Source of the DNA: Cupriavidus sp. P-10
GTDB lineage: Bacteria; Pseudomonadota; Gammaproteobacteria; Burkholderiales; Burkholderiaceae
DNA: 64,000 nt
NCBI RefSeq assembly: GCF_003402535.2
Contig: NZ_AP025174.1
Coordinates: forward strand, 62,001 to 126,000
Reading direction: 5' to 3'
The stretch's first letter is position 1; every line of letters begins with the position of its first letter. Positions 18,729 to 27,879 of this stretch are shown here, one piece after another. Under the pieces are notes generated by a model. It was not told the DNA's origin and did not search any database. It saw nothing but the letters and a program-made list of their open reading frames with translations. A program made the position numbers and the translations under genes.

Positions 18729-18890
18729 ATGAGCAAGAACAACTCAGTAGGAAGAGCGCCTCTGGAGGAATGGACGGGCGCCCGATAGCGCTCTCTTCCT
18801 GGGGAATCCCACGCCTCCCTAATTCTGCGGTTCGCTTGGCTAAACGTTCTTCGTTCTCCTGGTTTAAGGCCGTTTACCGAGCCGATGATG
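18729..18890 (+). pseudogene. Decayed second tniQ (N-terminal fragment with in-frame stop)
   Basis: Starts MSKNNSVGRAPLEEWTGAR, hits TAG at 18786, and then reads RSLPGESHASLILRFAWLNV. The intact TniQ has GWTGVEWGPLPYESTLSVLM, so the WTG, LP-x-ES, and hydrophobic RF-x-WLN positions line up across the stop. Similarity fades after about 18870. Its place directly after the tnsC fragment repeats the gene order of the intact operon. Confidence 0.7.
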
Positions 18891-18989
18891 AGCGCCTCGT
18901 GTGCTGTGCTGAGGGATGCTCAGGCATCGGTGGCCTATCCCGAAATGGACAGCGTGTCATGTATAGCGGTGCGTCATACACCTTATGCA

Positions 18990-19298
18990 TCACTTGGTCG
19001 GCCTATTGCCGCTATTGCAGAGGACAGTAGCGCGGGCGCGATTCGCATTGGCGATACGATCCAGAAAGTCCTGTGTGTTGGCATGCTGTCGGGCGGTGAT
19101 CTCGCCTCGCGTCAATAACTGATCGTTGATGCATTCCGGTTCGGCGATTGCCCATTGCTCCGCAAGCACGACTAGGTCAAACAGCGTCGGCGCTCGCATG
19201 ACGGTTGGCAGAGCGGCCTCGGTACCGCGTCGTCTTGGATTGGACCAAAGATGCATGCCTGCACGCAGCGTGATGCCATGCCAACTGAACGATTTCAT
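18990..19298 (-). pseudogene. Truncated homologue of the 1697 hypothetical protein
   Basis: The frame begins MKSFSWHGITLRAGMHLWSN at 19298 and continues with PRRRGTEAALPTVMRAPTLF and EITARQHANTQDFLDRI. It parallels residues 1-80 of the 211-aa protein at 1697 but ends early, so about half the protein is missing. The break lies close to the tniQ fragment, as expected if the same rearrangement trimmed both. It is inverted relative to the copy at 1697. Function unknown. Confidence 0.65.
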
Positions 19299-19570
19299 CT
19301 TCGACTCATGGGAACGTGGTCTCGTTACCACTGCCTGTTGAGCATCGGCTGCGGGATGGCAGCTCCGCGTGCCAAGGTAGCCAGGCGGCTAGGGCCTTCC
19401 GCGCATACTGAAGACCCCCGGATTCGATTGCTAAGTTGTAATGCGTGCGCAACATCACGGTTAACTCGTGCGTTCTATATTTGATAGTGCCTGATCGACG
19501 CTGGCGGGGTAAGCGGCGCGTCCATCTTGCCATAGCTGGTGCCTCTCTCCCCGGGGTCCAGCATGCTTAA

Positions 19571-19611
19571 AAGTCCCCGCAGCACCTAGGCTGCGGGGAC
19601 TTCGTTTTTTT
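19571..19611 (+). terminator. Strong intrinsic terminator
   Basis: AAGTCCCCGCAG, loop CACCTAGG, CTGCGGGGACTT, then CG and seven T: a perfect 12-bp stem with a T-run on the plus strand. No gene immediately upstream on the plus strand is recognised, so it probably outlived its gene. Confidence 0.85.
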
Positions 19612-19645
19612 CGATGCACAGATTTCGACGAAAAAGCCCGAAATC

Positions 19646-19675
19646 GGCATCCGGCGTACCAACCCCGGATGCCGT
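19646..19675 (-). terminator. Probable terminator of the DUF305 gene
   Basis: CGGCATCCGG and CCGGATGCCG flank a short loop just downstream of the DUF305 stop. On the minus strand the stem is followed by ATTTCGGGCTTTTTC. Confidence 0.6.
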
Positions 19676-19722
19676 TGTGCCGCTTGTGCTCCTCAGATCA
19701 ATTGGGGCGCCAGAGGCCAGGG

Positions 19723-20118
19723 TCACCCGGGTGTCTTGCCTTGGTCTAACCAGCGATCGAACTTGCCGATATCGCGTTGTGCATCCTTGATGATCTGTTT
19801 CGCCAAGGCTTTCATTTCTTTCGAGTCGCCTTTTGCCAGTTCAGTCTTGGCCATGTCGATCGCCATCTGGTGGTGCATCTTCATCATCGTGGCAAAATCC
19901 TTGTCAACGTTGCCTGACGGTTGCATCGCCAACATTTTGTCCATGCCTGGCGCCATCGAGCCGTGAATCTCTTGTGCGGCGGAGCCGCCTGGCACGGCGC
20001 TTTGACCGTGTTCACCGGAAGCATGTTGCGCAAGGCCGGATGAGATGCCCGTCAGCAAAAGGCAAGCCGCCACAACAAGCCGGCGATTCGTATGCAGTTT
20101 GGGTTGTAGGATCAGCAT
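19723..20118 (-). CDS. Exported DUF305-family protein
   Basis: 131-aa periplasmic protein of the DUF305 (ferritin-like helical) family, often found with copper-resistance genes. The ATG at 20118 has GGAG eight bases upstream; an in-frame start at 20157 lacks this and would spoil the signal peptide. N-terminus: Arg-rich, then LVVAACLLLTGISSGLAQHA with a cleavage site after AQ. The conserved core is FATMMKMHHQMAIDMAKTEL followed by KALAKQIIKDAQRDI, with the HHQMAIDMA motif of the family. A Met/His-rich linker (IHGSMAPGMDKMLAMQ) could bind metal. Monocistronic, with its own terminator. Confidence 0.9.
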   Translation of the reverse strand: MLILQPKLHTNRRLVVAACLLLTGISSGLAQHASGEHGQSAVPGGSAAQEIHGSMAPGMDKMLAMQPSGNVDKDFATMMKMHHQMAIDMAKTELAKGDSKEMKALAKQIIKDAQRDIGKFDRWLDQGKTPG

Positions 20119-20184
20119 GACGGATGCTCCGCAAGAAAGAAGACATTGGCTGTGCACCGCTCCTTTTCAAGCGCACATACATCT

Positions 20185-20547
20185 TCAGTCATCCCCGCGA
20201 TGTTGGCCGCGAGGGCTACCGTGTAGCGGCATGCAGCGGCTGCATGCCGCTAAACGGCTGGTAGTCTGGAATGTTAAAGTCACGCTCCAGCATTTCGCGT
20301 CAATGCCCATGCCTTCGGCATGCCACGTCTCGTTGCACATCCGGATGAGCGCATCATGCCGCCGATCTGCGCCGGTGATGCGGACATTGAGCGGCTCCAG
20401 CGAAGTGAAGTGGTGCCTGCTAAAGACTTCGAGAAAGGCGTGCTCAAAGCCCTTGCCCAGTTGAACTCGTTCGAGGATCTCGATGGCGGCCTGCTGCTTC
20501 GGCCGGGCTCGGGGCTGATAGGGAACGCCATACCAATCGCGTAGCAT
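20185..20547 (-). CDS. Unrecognised ORF, possible remnant
   Basis: A 120-aa frame with reasonable composition: MLRDWYGVPYQPRARPKQQA, ILERVQLGKGFEHAFLEVFS, NVRITGADRRHDALIRM. The frame is open about 20 codons further upstream (KIKSNARQENRAQREEILRL) to a TAG but has no better start and no clear RBS. I do not recognise it. The C-terminal 25 residues are poor in quality, as if truncated. It may be a broken gene at the boundary of the island. Confidence 0.3.
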   Translation of the reverse strand: MLRDWYGVPYQPRARPKQQAAIEILERVQLGKGFEHAFLEVFSRHHFTSLEPLNVRITGADRRHDALIRMCNETWHAEGMGIDAKCWSVTLTFQTTSRLAACSRCMPLHGSPRGQHRGDD

Positions 20548-21277
20548 CGCGAGTAATCGCAGGATCTCTTCCCGCTGGGCACGATTCTCCTGACGAGCAT
20601 TTGACTTGATCTTGTTCTAAAGTTGGCCGCTACGGCGCGGGTCGGTACCAGGTAGCCAACTCGGTCATGCGCAAGGCGGAGTAGTGATGGTCGATCAGGA
20701 GCACCATCAGCGCAACTTCAAAGTTGGCTGTGATGGCGCGACCAAGGACGGCAGACCAAGTGGGCAGGGCCGACATTGTGAAGAGTCCCGCCGCCATACA
20801 GATGCGCCACGTGGGGAGATACTGAGCGCGGCGGCTTGATCGTGGGTGCCAGCCCCTCCCTCTGCGATGCGTCGTTGGGCCGTGTGCGGTTCATGGCAGC
20901 CTCTCCTCATCGATCTCTCGTTGGTATGCGGACCATTGTAGAAGGCACATCGTTTCAATCAAGAAGTAGTCAGGTTTGACTTTGCTCACATGGCGAAACA
21001 TACAAGGACACGTAGTAGAACATGCGCGCGCGTGGCGGATGGCAACGGAGCAATATGAAAGTGGCAGCGTGGTAAATCGCGATTTCTCTTAATTTTCCGA
21101 TCCGTCGCAATGTTTTCGCTCGCATTGATTACACGATAATGACGCGCGCGTAAGGTTCCCCTTGGCAAGCGTCATGCGTGCATAAGCCGACTGACGACGA
21201 CATTGAGTTGGCACTTTAAATGCCGTGCTGGTGGAAGTGTCACCAAACTGCGCATGGCCAACTGAGGGAGGCTACGG
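20548..21277. other. 730-bp stretch without a supported gene
   Basis: Short minus-strand pieces such as MSALPTWSAVLGRAITANFE (from about 20773) look protein-like but stop within 45 codons. The part from 20960 to 21277 is AT-richer and should hold the promoter of the FAD oxidoreductase gene; I see no clear operator. Confidence 0.4.
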
Positions 21278-22918
21278 ATGGGCATGACATCACTGTGGGC
21301 GGCGACTTCTACATTGCCGCACCGGGCGGCGCTGACCGGCCGGATTCAGGTTGAGGTCATCGTGGTCGGCGCGGGCATTGTCGGCCTGACTACCGCGCTG
21401 ATTTTGGCCCAGCAAGGGCGTTCGGTGGCTGTCATTGATGCGCATCGCATTGGGCGCGGCGCTACGGGCGGTTCGACAGGCAATCTCTATGCAACGGTCG
21501 CTGACGGTCTTGCGGCCCTTGTCAAGAAATGGGATGCCCAGACAGCGCGAGCAGTGGTGGCTTCACGCACTGAAGCCATCGCCTGGATCGAGCAGCAAAC
21601 CACTGTCAGGCATTCAGACTGCGCGTTTCGGCGCTGCCCGATGTTCCAATACGCGATTAGTGAGCAAGCAGAAGGGCGACTTCAGGACGAGTTGGACGCG
21701 GCGAGATTGGCGGGCATGGCCGTTGACTGGACTGACCACGTGCCAAAGCCGCTACCTGTACCTTACGGGCGGGTTCTGGTGTTGCCCGGGCAAGCCCAAT
21801 TCCATCCACTGCGCTACATGCATGCCCTGGCCGCGCACGCCGAGCAATGTGGAGTGCAGGTCTACGAGCACAGTCCAGCCATGGAGCTGGATGCGGGGTC
21901 AGGGGTCGTGCGGACCCCCGCTGGCAGGCTGGTCGGTCGCCACATCGTGCTGGCGACGCATACTCCCATTGGGTTTCATTTTATCCAGGCGGGCATGCAA
22001 GTTCGCCGCGAGTATGGCCTCGCCTTTCGGCTTGGGGGAGATGTTCTAGCGCCAGGCATATTCTGGGCCTTGGGCATGCCGCGTTTATCCGTGCGTTCAT
22101 TCGAAACCGACGGCCAGCGGTATTTGCTTTGCATTGGTGAACATCACGAAACGGGTCGTCATGATGCCGCCGCGGCTCTGGCGCGATTGATCGCCGAAGC
22201 GCAGACCGCCTTGCAGTTAGGCGAGCCGGCCTGGCGGTGGTCGGCGCAACACTATCACTCGCCCGACGAATTGCCCTATATCGGTCAGGACAGTGCTGGC
22301 TTCTATGTCGCCACGGGCTTCTCTACCGACGGCCTTGTGTACGGCACGCTGGCCGGTCGACTGATTGCTGACCAAATCAATGGGCGTGAGAATCGTTGGA
22401 GCGAATTGTATCGCGTGCGTCGGTTTCATCCTGGGCGGGCAGGGTCGGACATGTTCAAGGCGAACACCGGCGTTGCCAAGGAGTTCTTCCACGACTATGT
22501 GACGTACCGCAGCGCCAAGCCGGCGCAGGCGCTGGCGCCGGGGCAAGGGGCGATCGTGCGGCTGGGGCACGAACGGGTGGCGGCCTATCGCGACGCAGCC
22601 GGCGCGCTTCACGTGGTATCGGCAGTTTGCACCCACATGAAGTGCATGGTGCACTGGAATGCCGTCGAACGCAGTTGGGATTGTCCATGTCATGGCAGCC
22701 GGTACTCCCCCGATGGCCAAGTGCTAGAAGGCCCGGCGCTGTCCCCGCTGCGCAATCAACTGGTCCTCCTTCAAAACCACGAAGTCGGGGAGTGCCATAC
22801 AACCGAGACGGCGTCAAATGACACGCGCGGGCGTCCCGCTATGTCAGCACGCCAGTCCGATGACGAAGGTGCGCGGCGTAACGCTTCCGACGCGGCCAGC
22901 GACAGAGACTCGCAATGA
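21278..22918 (+). CDS. FAD-dependent oxidoreductase fused to a Rieske [2Fe-2S] domain
   Basis: 546-aa redox protein. Residues 25-60 form the FAD-binding Rossmann motif (VEVIVVGAGIVGLTTALILA, then AVIDAHRIGRGATGGSTGN), and the DAO-family middle ends with GFYVATGFSTDGLVYGTLAG. The C-terminal 100 residues are a Rieske domain: CTHMKC and CPCHGSRYSPDG give the Cys-x-His and Cys-x2-His ligand pairs. DAO-Rieske fusions are known but their substrate is unclear. No signal peptide is evident, so it is probably cytosolic. GAGGGAGG lies upstream of the ATG. Its stop overlaps the start of the cytochrome c gene, so the two probably form an electron-transfer pair. Confidence 0.88.
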   Translation: MGMTSLWAATSTLPHRAALTGRIQVEVIVVGAGIVGLTTALILAQQGRSVAVIDAHRIGRGATGGSTGNLYATVADGLAALVKKWDAQTARAVVASRTEAIAWIEQQTTVRHSDCAFRRCPMFQYAISEQAEGRLQDELDAARLAGMAVDWTDHVPKPLPVPYGRVLVLPGQAQFHPLRYMHALAAHAEQCGVQVYEHSPAMELDAGSGVVRTPAGRLVGRHIVLATHTPIGFHFIQAGMQVRREYGLAFRLGGDVLAPGIFWALGMPRLSVRSFETDGQRYLLCIGEHHETGRHDAAAALARLIAEAQTALQLGEPAWRWSAQHYHSPDELPYIGQDSAGFYVATGFSTDGLVYGTLAGRLIADQINGRENRWSELYRVRRFHPGRAGSDMFKANTGVAKEFFHDYVTYRSAKPAQALAPGQGAIVRLGHERVAAYRDAAGALHVVSAVCTHMKCMVHWNAVERSWDCPCHGSRYSPDGQVLEGPALSPLRNQLVLLQNHEVGECHTTETASNDTRGRPAMSARQSDDEGARRNASDAASDRDSQ

Positions 22919-23538
22919 GAACCTTCACAATTTCGATCATTGCGCTGCTGCTCCTTGCCGCCGCAGCTGTATTCGGGATCGCGTACTCGGGCGCCTATAG
23001 TGTGGCCGCCGACGAACCGCACTGGCCGATTACAGAGAAAGTCCTGGCGATGGTGCGTTCGCGCGCCATTGGCCAGCAAGCCGACAAACTGGAGCCGCCG
23101 AATCTGAATGATGCCCAGCGCGTTCTCAAAGGCGCCGGCCAATATGCATCCATGTGCGTGGCGTGCCACCGCGCACCGGGCTTGCCCGACAGCCAGTTGA
23201 CGCGTGGACTGTATCCCGCGCCGCCGCGCCTGGACCAGGGCCGGGCCGATCCGAAGCATGCCTTTGTTGTGATCAAACACGGCTTGAAGATGACCGGCAT
23301 GCCAGCGTGGGGCAGCGATCACGACGACGAGGCAATCTGGGATCTCGTCGCTTTTCTGGATAAGCTGCCCGCCCTGACGCCAACCGAGTACCGCGACATG
23401 GTCGATCGGTCGGCTGGCGACAACAATGAACAGTTCGGTGCAGAGATTGGTGGGCACCGTGCGGCTGGCCCGCGCCAGCCCGCAGCGCAGGCATCGGGCC
23501 AATCAGGAGCAGAAAAAGGGGGGCAGCACAGGCAGTAG
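22915..23538 (+). CDS. Membrane-anchored c-type cytochrome
   Basis: 207-aa monohaem cytochrome c. The N-terminus FTISIIALLLLAAAAVFGIA is an uncleaved anchor or signal peptide; the haem motif is CVACH and the axial Met is probably in LKMTGMPAWG. A His/Gly/Gln-rich tail of about 45 residues is low complexity. The start overlaps the stop of the FAD-Rieske gene (ATGA), so the proteins are made together. It would carry electrons in the periplasm, whereas the oxidoreductase shows no export signal; how the two exchange electrons is unclear. Confidence 0.87.
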   Translation: MRTFTISIIALLLLAAAAVFGIAYSGAYSVAADEPHWPITEKVLAMVRSRAIGQQADKLEPPNLNDAQRVLKGAGQYASMCVACHRAPGLPDSQLTRGLYPAPPRLDQGRADPKHAFVVIKHGLKMTGMPAWGSDHDDEAIWDLVAFLDKLPALTPTEYRDMVDRSAGDNNEQFGAEIGGHRAAGPRQPAAQASGQSGAEKGGQHRQ

Positions 23539-23793
23539 CCATGATGCCGCGCAACATTGATCATCATCCCGAACGCGAGCATGCTCCCAAGGGCAAGTTG
23601 CACACAGCGGTACCAAGTACAGCCCACATCTTGGCGCGGTTTGCCGACCTCCCCCTCATTCCGTCAAGCTCATGCCGCGTCGATGACGAGGTTGCCATTA
23701 GGCATTGGGCGCGTCCGTTCGACCAAGCGCCATTGCCCGGGAGATCGCGACGGCGATGATGGCAACGCAAGGTGACGTCAGGAAGGGAGCGCC

Positions 23794-23922
23794 ATGAATA
23801 GATCGACCATTTGGAGAATCATCTTGACCGTACGCGCTACCATCGGCGTGATCGCCCTCTTGGGTGCGGTCGGCATGCTGTTGATGCACCAGCGCATGAT
23901 GGGCGGACTGAGTTGTTGCTAG
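23794..23922 (+). CDS. Small membrane peptide (42 aa)
   Basis: Too short for most gene finders. ATG at 23794 with GGAAGGGA upstream. The product is a short basic N-terminus, a single membrane helix (ATIGVIALLGAVGMLLMHQ) and a Met/Cys-rich end MHQRMMGGLSCC. Such peptides accompany efflux systems, and the Met-Met and Cys-Cys end could touch copper. The start and the frame are plausible but there is no homologue I can name. Confidence 0.45.
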   Translation: MNRSTIWRIILTVRATIGVIALLGAVGMLLMHQRMMGGLSCC

Positions 23923-24033
23923 TCTGGGCGGCAGCGTAGTGCGCCGAGCAAGGGCATGACCGCCCCGTCGATGCCGAGGCAGGCACGAACCGGTGCTGCA
24001 TCGAATTCCGCTGCGAACGAACCGTTGTGGCCG

Positions 24034-24273
24034 CTATTTGCGACGTCTCGTCGATTTTCTGTTGCGCTTACGCGACGCCGCGCCGCGCGGATTGCGCATT
24101 CTCGAGGCAGGGCCATGTCGGCGTCTGACATACCAGGCAAACAGGCCGAGCATACAAAGGATGATTGCCAGTGAGCTCAGGACGACAACAAGGACATCGT
24201 GGGGCAGATCAAAAAGGGAGCGGGGCACGATAGGGGTTCGATTTGGATCTGGCCTGTCAGGGACTCTGCGCAA
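24034..24273 (-). CDS. Possible small membrane protein after cusF
   Basis: 79-aa frame with one good membrane helix (VLVVVLSSLAIILCMLGLFA) followed by WYVRRRHG and a strongly basic tail. It lies about 100 bases after cusF on the same strand and could be the last gene of the cus operon. The poly-Arg/Lys tail may be a read-through artefact, so confidence is low. Confidence 0.35.
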   Translation of the reverse strand: MRRVPDRPDPNRTPIVPRSLFDLPHDVLVVVLSSLAIILCMLGLFAWYVRRRHGPASRMRNPRGAASRKRNRKSTRRRK

Positions 24274-24370
24274 TGCAACGCGAAACCAGGCGGCTTGATA
24301 TTAGCAAGCCTGCCAGGAGCTAGGGCGCGCACGGCCTGCTTGGCAGCAAACCGTGCGCGCATGGCGTGAA

Positions 24371-24709
24371 TTATTTGCGCTGCATGTCCACGACCGTGGG
24401 CGCGCCATCCACCTTGTCGAAGGTCACCGACACGGCTTCGCCTTCCTTGAACTGGCTAAGCGAGGCGCGATCCTTGACCGGAAACGCCATGGTCATTCCG
24501 GGCATGCCCAGGTTCTCGATGGGGCCGTGCTTGAGCGTAACCTTGCCGGCTTGCGCATCGATCTTCTTGATCTCTGCGGGCACCGGTCGAGGTGCCTGTG
24601 GTGAGGCGGCCGGGGCCTTCATGTCCATGCCGTCCATTGAACCCGCGGCGAATGCGACCGGCCCAGTAAGGATGGCCACGACGGCCGCGAGGGTTTTGAG
24701 GTATTTCAT
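24371..24709 (-). CDS. cusF: CusF-like periplasmic copper-binding protein
   Basis: 112-aa periplasmic Cu(I)/Ag(I) metallochaperone for the Cus pump. Signal peptide [20 protein letters not shown], then a Met/Asp stretch (GSMDGMDM) and the CusF fold. The metal site [17 protein letters not shown] matches the E. coli pattern (His, then x-W-P-E-MTM) with His and both MTM methionines kept, but the Trp that stacks on the metal is replaced by Met. The ATG at 24709 overlaps the cusA stop (ATGA); longer frames run back into cusA. Fourth gene of the operon. Confidence 0.9.
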   Translation of the reverse strand: MKYLKTLAAVVAILTGPVAFAAGSMDGMDMKAPAASPQAPRPVPAEIKKIDAQAGKVTLKHGPIENLGMPGMTMAFPVKDRASLSQFKEGEAVSVTFDKVDGAPTVVDMQRK

Positions 24710-27700
24710 TGCGATTCCTCCTGAGGTGAGAGGTGGTGGGGGGAAAGGGAAGTCTGCTTGAGCTGGCGGCGGCGTAACAGCAGGTACACCGCCGGCACCA
24801 CAAACATGGACAGCAGCGGCGCCGTCACCATGCCACCAACCATCGGGGCAGCGATGCGCTGCATTACTTCTGAGCCGGTGCCGTGCGACCACATGATCGG
24901 AAGCAGGCCGGCCAGAATCACCGCCACGGTCATCGCCTTCGGGCGCACACGCAGCACGGCGCCTTCCTGGATCGCATCGAGCAGGGCCGCGAGATTGCTT
25001 TGACCATCCTCAAGCCGTTCCTGCCAAGCGTGTTTCAGATAGAGCAGCATGATGACGCCAAATTCCGCAGCGACCCCGGCGAGTGCGATGAAGCCGACAA
25101 TCCCGGCTACCGACAGGTTATAGCCCAGCAGATAGAGTAGCCAGAAGCCGCCGATCAAGGCGAGCGGTAGCGTCCCCATGATGAGCAGCGCCTCATCCAG
25201 CCGGCCGAACACCAGATAAAGCAAGACGAAGATGATCAACAGGGTGAACGGCACCACCACCTTCAGCTTGGCGGTAGCGCGCTCGAGATACTCGAACTGC
25301 CCTGACCAGCTCAGGGAGTATCCGCCTGGCATCGGGACGGCTTTGGCCACCGCCGCCTGCATGTCCAGCACGGCCGAGCGCAGGTCCCTGCCGCGAATGT
25401 CGACGTAGATCCATCCGGAGAGCCGCGCATTTTCACTGCGCAGCATTGGCGGTCCTTGCACGACCTGGATGCGCGCAACGTCGGCCAGGGTTATCTGCAG
25501 CCCCTTGTCGGTCACGATCGGCAGACTGCGCAGTTGCTCGATGGAGTCCCGATAGTCGCGCGGATACCGGACATTGATTGGATAGCGCGCGAGCCCGTCG
25601 ACCACTTCACCGACGTTTTCGCCGCCGATGGCCGAGGAGACGATGGCCTGAACGTCTTCAATGTTCAGGCCATACCGGCCGGCAACCGCCCGGTCGATAT
25701 CCACGTCGATGTACCGGCCGCCAGTGAGCCGTTCGGCCAGCGCGGAGGTGACTCCGGGGACCGTCTTGACGGCCTCCTCGATGCGAGTAGCCAAGCGATC
25801 GATTTCCTTCAGATCCGTACCGGCGACCTTGATCCCCACTGGGCTTTTTATGCCGGTGGCGAGCATGTCGATGCGGTTGCGGATCGGCGGCACCCAGATG
25901 TTAGACAGCCCTGGCACCCTGACGACCCGATCGAGTTCCTCCACCAGCTTGTCGGTGGTCATGCCGGCACGCCATTGGTCCTTGGGCTTGAACTGAATGG
26001 TGGTCTCGAACATCTCGATTGGCGCTGGATCAGTAGCGGTATCGGCGCGGCCCGCCTTGCCATACACCGTCGCGACCTCCGGCACGGTCTTGATGAGCCG
26101 ATCGGTCTGTTGCAGGAGCTGGGAGGCCTTGCCTGCGGAGAGACCTGGCAACGCCGAGGGCATGTAGAGCAGATCGCCTTCATCCAGGGGCGGCATGAAT
26201 TCGCCGCCGATGCGCATAATGGGCCACGCGGTGGCGACGAGCAGTACGGCGGCAATCGCCAGAGTGGTCTTCGGATAGGTGAGCACCTTGCCAAGCAGCG
26301 GCTGGTAGCCGCGAATCAGCCAGCGATTGAGCGGATTGGCCTGTTCCGACGGAATCTTGCCGCGGATCATGTAGCCCATCAGCACCGGTACTAAGGTGAC
26401 GGACAATCCCGCAGCGGCCGCCATGGAATAGGTCTTGGTGAAGGCCAGCGGCGAAAAGAGACGGCCCTCCTGCGCCTCCAGCGTGAACACCGGGATGAAC
26501 GACAGCGTGATGATTAACAGCGAAAAGAACAGGGCAGGCCCGACCTCGGCGGCAGATTCGCCAATGACGCGCCAGCGCTCCTGCGCGCTGAGTTCGCGTT
26601 GTGGGTTATCGGCATGCCAATGCTCAAGATGCTTGTGCGCGTTCTCGATCATCACCACCGCGGCATCGACCATCGCGCCAATGGCGATGGCAATGCCGCC
26701 CAGCGACATGATGTTGGCATTCACGCCCTGGTAGCGCATCACCAGGAAGGCGGCCAGCACGCCCAGCGGCAGCGAGACGATGGCCACCAGCGCCGAGCGC
26801 AGGTGAAACAGAAACACCAGGCAGACCAGCGCCACGACCGCAAATTCCTCGATCAGTTTGGTGGTGAGGTTGTCCACCGCCCGCTTGATCAGTGCCGACC
26901 GGTCGTACGTCGTGACGATCTCGACGCCCTTGGGTAGGCTCTTCTGTAAGGTGGCGAGCTTGGCCTTGACCGCTTCGATGGTTTCCAGGGCATTTTTGCC
27001 CGAGCGCAGCACGATGACGCCACCGGCCACTTCGCCCTGGCCATTCAGTTCGGCAATACCGCGCCGCATCTCGGGGCCGAGCTGCACGGTGGCAATGTCG
27101 CCCAGCCGTACCGGGATGCCCGCGTCGCGGGTGACCAGCGGAATCTGGCGAAAGTCGTCCAGCGTTTTCAGATAACCGGTCGCCCGGACCATGTATTCCG
27201 CTTCGCCCAACTCCAGCACCGAGCCGCCGGTTTCCTGGTTGGCGCCCTTGAGCGCTGCCAGCACCTTGGCTTGGGACAGGTTATAGGCGCGCAGCCGATC
27301 CGGCATCAGCACGATCTGGTACTGCTTGACCATGCCGCCGAGCGAGGCCACTTCGGCGACGTTAGGCAGGGACTTGAGCTCGAAGCGCAGGAACCAGTCC
27401 TGCAGTCCCCGTAGCTGGCTGAGGTCATGCTGGCCGGTCTTGTCGACCAAGGCATACTCGTAGATCCAGCCGACGCCGGTTGCATCGGGCCCGAGCGCGG
27501 GCTTGGCTGCCGCGGGCAATCGCGACTGCACTTGGTTCAGGTACTCGAGCACGCGTGAGCGCGCCCAGTACAGGTCAGTCCCGTCTTCGAACAGCACATA
27601 GACATAGGAGTCACCGAAGAACGAGTAGCCGCGCACGGTCTTCGCCCCGGGCACCGACAGCATGGTCGTGGTGAGCGGATAGGTCACCTGGTTTTCTACG

Positions 27701-27879
27701 ATTTGCGGCGCCTGGCCAGGGAATGGCGTGCGGATGATCACTTGCACATCGGACAGGTCTGGCAAGGCGTCAAGCGGTGTACTTTGTACCGCCCAAAGTC
27801 CCCACGCGGTCACCATGACGGTGGCGAGCAGTACCAGGAAGCGATTGCGGATGGAGGCGAGAATGAGTCGGGCGATCAT
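24706..27879 (-). CDS. cusA: CusA/SilA-like HME-RND copper-silver efflux pump
   Basis: 1057-aa inner-membrane proton-driven pump for monovalent copper or silver. Twelve membrane segments are evident in two blocks. The proton-relay segment reads [20 protein letters not shown], the form of monovalent-metal HME4 pumps. The three metal-binding methionines of CusA are conserved in context: [20 protein letters not shown] and [10 protein letters not shown]. The start [18 protein letters not shown] is canonical and overlaps the cusB stop. Works with the CusB adaptor and CusC channel; a CusB-like C-terminal metal domain and CusF feed it. Confidence 0.96.
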   Translation of the reverse strand: MIARLILASIRNRFLVLLATVMVTAWGLWAVQSTPLDALPDLSDVQVIIRTPFPGQAPQIVENQVTYPLTTTMLSVPGAKTVRGYSFFGDSYVYVLFEDGTDLYWARSRVLEYLNQVQSRLPAAAKPALGPDATGVGWIYEYALVDKTGQHDLSQLRGLQDWFLRFELKSLPNVAEVASLGGMVKQYQIVLMPDRLRAYNLSQAKVLAALKGANQETGGSVLELGEAEYMVRATGYLKTLDDFRQIPLVTRDAGIPVRLGDIATVQLGPEMRRGIAELNGQGEVAGGVIVLRSGKNALETIEAVKAKLATLQKSLPKGVEIVTTYDRSALIKRAVDNLTTKLIEEFAVVALVCLVFLFHLRSALVAIVSLPLGVLAAFLVMRYQGVNANIMSLGGIAIAIGAMVDAAVVMIENAHKHLEHWHADNPQRELSAQERWRVIGESAAEVGPALFFSLLIITLSFIPVFTLEAQEGRLFSPLAFTKTYSMAAAAGLSVTLVPVLMGYMIRGKIPSEQANPLNRWLIRGYQPLLGKVLTYPKTTLAIAAVLLVATAWPIMRIGGEFMPPLDEGDLLYMPSALPGLSAGKASQLLQQTDRLIKTVPEVATVYGKAGRADTATDPAPIEMFETTIQFKPKDQWRAGMTTDKLVEELDRVVRVPGLSNIWVPPIRNRIDMLATGIKSPVGIKVAGTDLKEIDRLATRIEEAVKTVPGVTSALAERLTGGRYIDVDIDRAVAGRYGLNIEDVQAIVSSAIGGENVGEVVDGLARYPINVRYPRDYRDSIEQLRSLPIVTDKGLQITLADVARIQVVQGPPMLRSENARLSGWIYVDIRGRDLRSAVLDMQAAVAKAVPMPGGYSLSWSGQFEYLERATAKLKVVVPFTLLIIFVLLYLVFGRLDEALLIMGTLPLALIGGFWLLYLLGYNLSVAGIVGFIALAGVAAEFGVIMLLYLKHAWQERLEDGQSNLAALLDAIQEGAVLRVRPKAMTVAVILAGLLPIMWSHGTGSEVMQRIAAPMVGGMVTAPLLSMFVVPAVYLLLRRRQLKQTSLSPHHLSPQEESQ

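Larger units (their letters stand above)
19299..19722. other. Non-coding junction with two hairpins
   Basis: No gene seen. The stretch contains a strong intrinsic terminator at 19571-19611 and a second hairpin at 19646-19675, and marks the change from mobile-element sequence to metal-resistance genes. No inverted repeat or tRNA-like target is recognisable here. Confidence 0.5.

Noticed and set aside
19540..19611. tRNA or attachment site near the terminator
   Set aside because: The stem-loop is a simple terminator; no cloverleaf, anticodon arm or CCA-type end can be drawn.
25456..26394. 312-aa plus-strand ORF opposite cusA
   Set aside because: Antisense to a highly conserved RND pump and without recognisable domains.
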